From positions 1-26,605 of the forward strand of contig DATBSD010000135.1 in the NCBI GenBank assembly GCA_036559965.1: DNA of 26,605 bases. Reading direction: 5' to 3'. Below, piece after piece: positions 23,049 to 26,605 of this stretch. Both the position numbers and the translations under genes were made by a program. Position 1 is the first letter of the stretch. Each line of letters starts with the position of its first letter. Under the pieces are notes generated by a model. It had not been told where the DNA came from. It made no database searches and saw nothing but the letters and a program-made list of their open reading frames with translations. Source of the stretch: CSP1-4 sp036559965. Its GTDB lineage: Bacteria; Chloroflexota; Limnocylindria; Limnocylindrales; CSP1-4.

Positions 23049-23675
23049 ATGACCATCGAGCGCCGCCTCCGGATCGAACCGCTGACACCCGAACGCTGGC
23101 CCGACCTCGAGGCGCTCTTCGGCCCCGGCGGGGCCGCCTACGGCTGCTGGTGCATGGACTTCCGGCGCACGAGCGCCGAGATGGCGCATTCGAAGGCCTC
23201 GGACAACCGGGCCGACCTGAGGTCACTCGCCGCCGCCGATCCGGCGCCCGGGCTCCTGGCCTACGAACGCGACGTGGCCGTCGGCTGGGTCGGCCTGGGG
23301 CCTCGCTCCACCTTCCCGCGGCTCGTCCGCTCGCGCACCCTGACGGCCGTCGACGACCGACCGACCTGGTCGATCGTCTGCTTCTACGTCGCTCGCGAGC
23401 GCCGTGGCGAGGGCATCGCGCGCGCGTTGCTGGACGGCGCCATCGCCTACGCCGAAGCGCACGGAGCGCCGCTCATCGAGGGTTATGCGCGCGACGCGGC
23501 GGCCGCGGCCGAGGCGACCGAACCCGCCGCCACGCGCCTGCCAGCCGATTACGCCTACCCGGGCACCGTCGCACTGTTCGCGCAGGCCGGCTTCCAGGAA
23601 GCCGCGCGATATGAGCCCACGGGCTCGGGTCGGACAGCCCGGGTTACCATGCGCCGAGAGCTCGGCCCGGGATAG
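23049..23675 (+). CDS. GNAT-family N-acetyltransferase
   Basis: 208 residues. The acetyl-CoA-binding motif A is RRGEGIARALLDGAIAYA (118-135), followed by a helix-strand region and a C-terminal ALFAQAGFQEAARYE. Near the N-terminus AAYGCWCMDFRR is a cysteine-containing motif shared by one GNAT subgroup. The acceptor substrate is unknown. ATG 23049 is preferred over in-frame upstream codons because those cross the divergent promoter region. It lies 95 bases from the divergent regulator gene and 32 bases before the lipoprotein gene. Confidence 0.85.
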   Translation: MTIERRLRIEPLTPERWPDLEALFGPGGAAYGCWCMDFRRTSAEMAHSKASDNRADLRSLAAADPAPGLLAYERDVAVGWVGLGPRSTFPRLVRSRTLTAVDDRPTWSIVCFYVARERRGEGIARALLDGAIAYAEAHGAPLIEGYARDAAAAAEATEPAATRLPADYAYPGTVALFAQAGFQEAARYEPTGSGRTARVTMRRELGPG

Positions 23676-23707
23676 GCCGCTCCAGGACGAACGACCGCGC
23701 GATCACG

Positions 23708-24610
23708 ATGACCCCCTCCCTCCTCACCCGCCGCCTGTTCGCCGGCCTCGCCAGCGGCGTCCTTGTCGCGGCCTGCACCGCGACCGCGGCCGTGCCCGAC
23801 ACGACGCCGACCGCGCAGCCGGTCGTCCTCCGTTCGCCAGCACCGACGACTGAGGTCACCCTGCCCGCGCCGTCTTTGGGGCCGACGCTGCCGCCGACGG
23901 CCATCGAGACGCCACGGCCGACCCCGACCACGACTCCGCCGCCACCTGGGCCCGCCGTCCCGGAGCTCGATCCGCCGGTCGGGGCCAAGGGACCGTTCGG
24001 GATGGACCTCCATCGCAAGCGCGACTTCGTGACGCAGATGACGCCGCACTACTGCGTGCCGGCGGCGATGCAGACGATGATCAACATCATGTCGCCGGGC
24101 GCTGACCAGACACGCGACACGCAGGACGCCCTCTACAAGCTCGCCCGCCGGCTCTCGACCAAGAAGCTCGTCGGCAAGGGCGCCGAGCCCGAGGGTTGGG
24201 CGCGTGGCCTGACCGAGCTGGGATTCGGCGCCTACGAGGTCGGCGTCCACGCGACGCGCCGTGACGCCGTCCAGGCCGCGGCGAAGGCCATCCGGCTGAC
24301 GGGCCGTCCCGTCGGCCTGCTCGTCTGGCGCGGTGCGCACTCCTGGGTCATGTCCGGGTTCCAGGCGACCGCCGACCCGGCCGTGACCGACGATTACGTC
24401 GTGACCGGCGTCGTCATCGAGGACGTCTGGTACCCGCGGGTGAGCTCGATCTGGGGCGCGTCAGAGCCGCCCGAGTCGCTCGTCCGGGTTCGCGACCTCG
24501 ACAAGGACTACCTCAGGTGGCGCCGTCCGACCCGGCGCTACGCCAACAAGGACGGCCAGTTCGTGACCATCCTGCCGGTGCCCGGCCGGCCGAGCGAGGA
24601 GCAGTCATGA
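23708..24610 (+). CDS. Putative C39-like cysteine peptidase lipoprotein
   Basis: 300 residues. The N-terminus has a twin-arginine-like stretch (TRRLFAG, R8-R9), a hydrophobic core and the lipobox VAAC with C23, so it is probably a secreted lipoprotein, possibly Tat-exported. A Pro/Thr-rich linker (about 24-90) follows. The C-terminal domain resembles papain-like C39 peptidases: C116 in HYCVPAAMQTMINI, H211 in GAHSWVMSGF and D239 in VIEDVWYP would form the triad. The substrate is unknown; a non-processing peptidase or a cell-surface amidase-like role is possible. Its stop overlaps the next start (ATGA). Confidence 0.8.
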   Translation: MTPSLLTRRLFAGLASGVLVAACTATAAVPDTTPTAQPVVLRSPAPTTEVTLPAPSLGPTLPPTAIETPRPTPTTTPPPPGPAVPELDPPVGAKGPFGMDLHRKRDFVTQMTPHYCVPAAMQTMINIMSPGADQTRDTQDALYKLARRLSTKKLVGKGAEPEGWARGLTELGFGAYEVGVHATRRDAVQAAAKAIRLTGRPVGLLVWRGAHSWVMSGFQATADPAVTDDYVVTGVVIEDVWYPRVSSIWGASEPPESLVRVRDLDKDYLRWRRPTRRYANKDGQFVTILPVPGRPSEEQS

Positions 24611-24801
24611 CCGACCCGACCGCCGGCGAGCGGCGCAAGCCCGTCTGCCCGATGTGTGGCAACGGCACCTTCCGCAAGGAGGGCGGCAAGATCGACAGCC
24701 AGTGGGGCATCACCGCCCACAACGTCCGCCTGCTCATCTGCGAGCGCTGCGCGTACGTGCTCACGTTCTACGAAGGCACCACCATCTTCGACTTCGACTG
24801 A
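24607..24801 (+). CDS. Small zinc-ribbon protein (64 aa)
   Basis: 64 residues with two CxxC knuckles, CPMCG (about 15-19) and CERC (about 46-49), predicting one structural zinc ion. The rest includes GGKIDSQWGITAHNVRLLI and ends FYEGTTIFDFD. No catalytic residues are evident. The ATG overlaps the preceding lipoprotein stop by four bases (ATGA), so the two are translated together, although one is predicted extracytoplasmic and this one cytoplasmic. The gene ends just before the trpE promoter. Confidence 0.8.
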   Translation: MTDPTAGERRKPVCPMCGNGTFRKEGGKIDSQWGITAHNVRLLICERCAYVLTFYEGTTIFDFD

Positions 24802-24825
24802 CGCCGCCCGCGTCGCCCGGGCGCC

Positions 24826-24856
24826 TTGACACCCTTCGCCGGCGTCGGCCTATACT
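24826..24856 (+). promoter_or_regulatory. Promoter of the T-box/trpE transcript
   Basis: TTGACA (24826-24831, full consensus) and TATACT (24851-24856) are separated by 19 bases, slightly long. Transcription would start near 24863, just before the T-box leader. Confidence 0.7.
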
Positions 24857-24865
24857 CCGCGCCTA

Positions 24866-25190
24866 ATCGAAGACGGGCGATGAACGGGACGAGTACCCGT
24901 CGATCCCTCGGCAGAGAGAGCCGGCGGCTGGTGGAAGCCGGTGCGAGGACGATGGCGAATGGACCCGGGAGCCTCCGGACCGAACGGCCGCGGACGCTGG
25001 GCATCAGCGCAGGGCAGCGGCGCCAGTAGGCTCCGGCGCAGCGCGCCAGCGTTATCAGGGCAGCACCGATCGACCGTCGAGGTCCGTCGGCGACGAGCGC
25101 GGCACCGGGCGACCGGTCGCCGAAGGCGGGTGGCACCGCGGAAGGTCTCGACCTTTCGTCCCGGCAGTGGACGGAAGGTCGTTCTGATTC
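24866..25190 (+). ncRNA. Tryptophan T-box riboswitch (leader of trpE)
   Basis: T-box leaders read the charging state of a tRNA and control the downstream gene. Stem I contains the GAGTA element (24891-24895) and the distal AGAGAGCCGG...GGTGGAAGCCGG structure (about 24913-24941). The probable specifier is TGG at 24960-24962, in GAA-TGG-ACC, a tryptophan codon that fits trpE. The conserved T-box GGGTGGCACCGCGG is at 25128-25141. Downstream TTTCGTCCC can pair either with the T-box (antiterminator) or with GGACGGAAGG (terminator). Uncharged tRNA-Trp would stabilise the antiterminator and allow trpE expression. Exact stem boundaries were judged by eye. Confidence 0.92.
25151..25190 (+). terminator. 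Intrinsic terminator of the trp T-box
   Basis: ACCTTTCGTCC (25151-25161) pairs with GGACGGAAGGT (25169-25179) around a 7-base loop, with one G-T wobble in 11 pairs. The following CGTTCTGATTCT is only moderately T-rich. The 5' arm is shared with the T-box antiterminator. Confidence 0.8.
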
Positions 25191-25212
25191 TGCGGAGGTC
25201 CAGCGCAACCAC

Positions 25213-26605
25213 ATGACGATGACGAGCCCGCTCAGCCTGACCGAGGTCAAGCGTCTGGCGGGCAACGCCGACACGGTCCTCCTGCGCGTCTCGCGTGACG
25301 CCGACCTGGAGACGCCGGTCGGTGCCTTCCTGCGCATGGACGACGGCGGTCCGGCGTACCTGCTCGAGTCGGTCGAGGGTGGCGAGCGCGTCGGGCGCTA
25401 CAGCTTCCTGGGCGTCGGCCCACGGCGGACGCTCGAGGTCCGCGGGACGTCGGCGCGCATCATCGACCGGCCGCTCTCCGAGGACGTCTTCCACCCGGGC
25501 CTGCCGACCGAGAAGATCGAGGTGCCCGACGCCATCGAGGCCATCCGGCGCTTCGTGCCCGGCCGCCGCGTCGCGCCGCTCGAGGGCATGCCGCGCTTCA
25601 CCGGAGGGGCCGTCGGGGCGCAAGCCTACGACGCCATCAGCCAGTTCGAGCCGGTCAGGATGCCCGACGTCGACCACATCGGGGTGCCCACGGCCGCCTT
25701 CCTGGAGACCGACCTCGTCCTCGTCTTCGACCACCTGACCCACGACCTGAGCGCCATCGCCTCGCTCCAGACCGCGCCGGCCGACCTCGAGGGCCGCTAT
25801 CGCATCGCCGAGCGGGCCATCTTCGAGGCGCTCGAGCGGACCGCTCGACCGTCGGCCGCCGAGTTCGCCCCGACCCCGAGCGCCCGACCCGGCGCCGGTG
25901 GCCAGGCGCCCGCTGGTCGGACGGAGCCCATCGCGCTCGAGAGTCCCATCGAGGCCAGCCTCGGCCGCGGTGCCTACGAGGCGGCCGTCGTGCGGGCCAA
26001 GGACGCCATCGCGGCCGGTGAGGCGATCCAGATCGTGCTCGCCCGTCGCCAGTCGCTGACGCTGCCGCAGGGCGGCGACGGACGCAGTCTCGACGGCATC
26101 GGCCTCTACCGCGCGCTGCGCCGCGTCAATCCCAGCCCCTACCTCTTCTTCGTGCGCACGGCCGCCTATGAGGTCGTGGGTGCCAGCCCGGAGCTGCTGC
26201 TCCAGGTCGACCGCGACCGGATGACGACCCACCCCATCGCCGGCACGCGGCCGCGCGGCGTCGATGACGCCGACGACGAACGCATCGCCGATGAGCTGCA
26301 GCGCGACCCCAAGGAGCGGGCCGAACACGTCATGCTCGTCGACCTCGGTCGCAACGACCTGGGGCGCGTCGCTCGTCCGGGGACCGTGGCGGTGACCCGC
26401 TACATGGAGGTCGAGCGCTACTCGCACGTCCTCCATCTCGTCTCGCACGTCGAGGCACGCCTGAGGCCGGACCTCGACTCGCTCGACGCGCTCAAGAGCG
26501 TCTTCCCGGCCGGCACCCTGTCCGGCGCGCCCAAGGTCCGGGCGATGCAGCTCATCGCCGACCTGGAAGGCGAGCGGCGGGGCCTCTACGGCGGGGCGGC
26601 AGGCT
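25213..26605 (+). CDS. trpE: Anthranilate synthase component I, 3' end cut by window edge
   Basis: Converts chorismate to anthranilate, the committed step of tryptophan synthesis, using ammonia from a glutaminase partner (TrpG). 464 residues are visible from ATG 25213. LLES (50-53) with GRYSF (61-65) is the tryptophan-binding allosteric region, so feedback inhibition is expected. Chorismate-binding motifs are present: PIAGTRPRG, HVMLVDLGRNDLGRV, HVLHLVSHVEA and FPAGTLSGAPKVRAM. A GGAGG (25194-25198) lies 14 bases upstream of the first ATG; a second in-frame ATG is at 25219. Transcription is controlled by the T-box leader. Further trp genes probably follow beyond the window. Confidence 0.97.
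   Translation, partial: MTMTSPLSLTEVKRLAGNADTVLLRVSRDADLETPVGAFLRMDDGGPAYLLESVEGGERVGRYSFLGVGPRRTLEVRGTSARIIDRPLSEDVFHPGLPTEKIEVPDAIEAIRRFVPGRRVAPLEGMPRFTGGAVGAQAYDAISQFEPVRMPDVDHIGVPTAAFLETDLVLVFDHLTHDLSAIASLQTAPADLEGRYRIAERAIFEALERTARPSAAEFAPTPSARPGAGGQAPAGRTEPIALESPIEASLGRGAYEAAVVRAKDAIAAGEAIQIVLARRQSLTLPQGGDGRSLDGIGLYRALRRVNPSPYLFFVRTAAYEVVGASPELLLQVDRDRMTTHPIAGTRPRGVDDADDERIADELQRDPKERAEHVMLVDLGRNDLGRVARPGTVAVTRYMEVERYSHVLHLVSHVEARLRPDLDSLDALKSVFPAGTLSGAPKVRAMQLIADLEGERRGLYGGAAG

Noticed and set aside
22954..23226. Longer N-terminus of the GbsR-like regulator
   Set aside because: The extension would cross the divergent promoter region and reads as Arg/Ser-rich sequence without domain character.
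24826..25029. 67-codon open frame inside the T-box leader
   Set aside because: The region is explained by promoter and riboswitch structure; the reading frame has no ribosome-binding site or motif.
24850..26448. 532-codon open frame on the minus strand over trpE and its leader
   Set aside because: It is antisense to well-conserved trpE motifs and to the T-box, and has no domain signature.
1..26605. CRISPR array, insertion sequence, prophage or attachment site
   Set aside because: No regularly spaced repeats, transposase or integrase motifs, or terminal inverted repeats were seen. The tRNA-Ser 3' end is not followed by an integrase gene.

Overview
The window is GC-rich bacterial DNA (codons end overwhelmingly in G/C), gene-dense, with genes on both strands. 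It encodes a class I lysyl-tRNA synthetase, a K+-independent membrane pyrophosphatase, a Trp T-box leader before trpE, and a very large cyclase/SARP/kinase-like/nSTAND/WD40 protein. It also shows many TANNNT boxes 6-9 bases before start codons. This mix best fits a Chloroflexota lineage, perhaps Limnocylindria-like. That placement is an inference from gene content; no rRNA or taxonomic marker search was possible. No insertion sequence, prophage, CRISPR array, origin or attachment site was seen.

Layout, left to right. 1-1630 (minus): lepB (type I signal peptidase) followed by two overlapping membrane-protein genes, the last cut by the window edge. 1924-5491 (plus): hppA (proton-pumping pyrophosphatase), uppP (undecaprenyl-diphosphatase) and an ArgR-type repressor. 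5624-11269 (plus): one 1881-residue protein combining a cyclase homology domain, a SARP-type winged helix with BTAD, a kinase-like domain, an nSTAND NTPase, a membrane helix and about 14 WD40-like blades. 11299-14874 (plus): greA with a strong promoter, class I lysS and serS, then two RDD-family membrane proteins to 16262. 16287-17923: a membrane-anchored J-domain protein (minus) diverging from a CPA2 cation/proton antiporter (plus). 17963-21014 (plus): tRNA-Ser(UGA) abutting an AroM-family gene, a divergent DHDPS-superfamily gene and a hydantoinase/allantoinase-type amidohydrolase. 21041-22953 (minus): a GbsR/MarR-like regulator, an atypical SDR and a DUF1801 protein. 23049-24801 (plus): a GNAT acetyltransferase, a putative C39-like lipoprotein and a 64-residue zinc ribbon. 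24826-26605 (plus): promoter, tryptophan T-box riboswitch and the 5' part of trpE, which runs off the right edge.

How the genes may work together. Most are housekeeping: protein export, pyrophosphate energetics, cell-wall lipid recycling, transcript cleavage and tRNA charging. The more unusual parts are (i) the giant multidomain sensor/effector at 5624-11269, (ii) the tRNA-Ser/AroM/lyase/amidohydrolase module, whose lyase has lost the usual DHDPS active-site residues except the Schiff-base lysine, and (iii) regulation: a textbook T-box on trpE, and TANNNT boxes placed so that several mRNAs should start at or within a few bases of the start codon (leaderless). Genes such as hppA, uppP, the first RDD gene, the DUF1801 gene and trpE instead carry Shine-Dalgarno sequences. 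The organism probably uses both modes.
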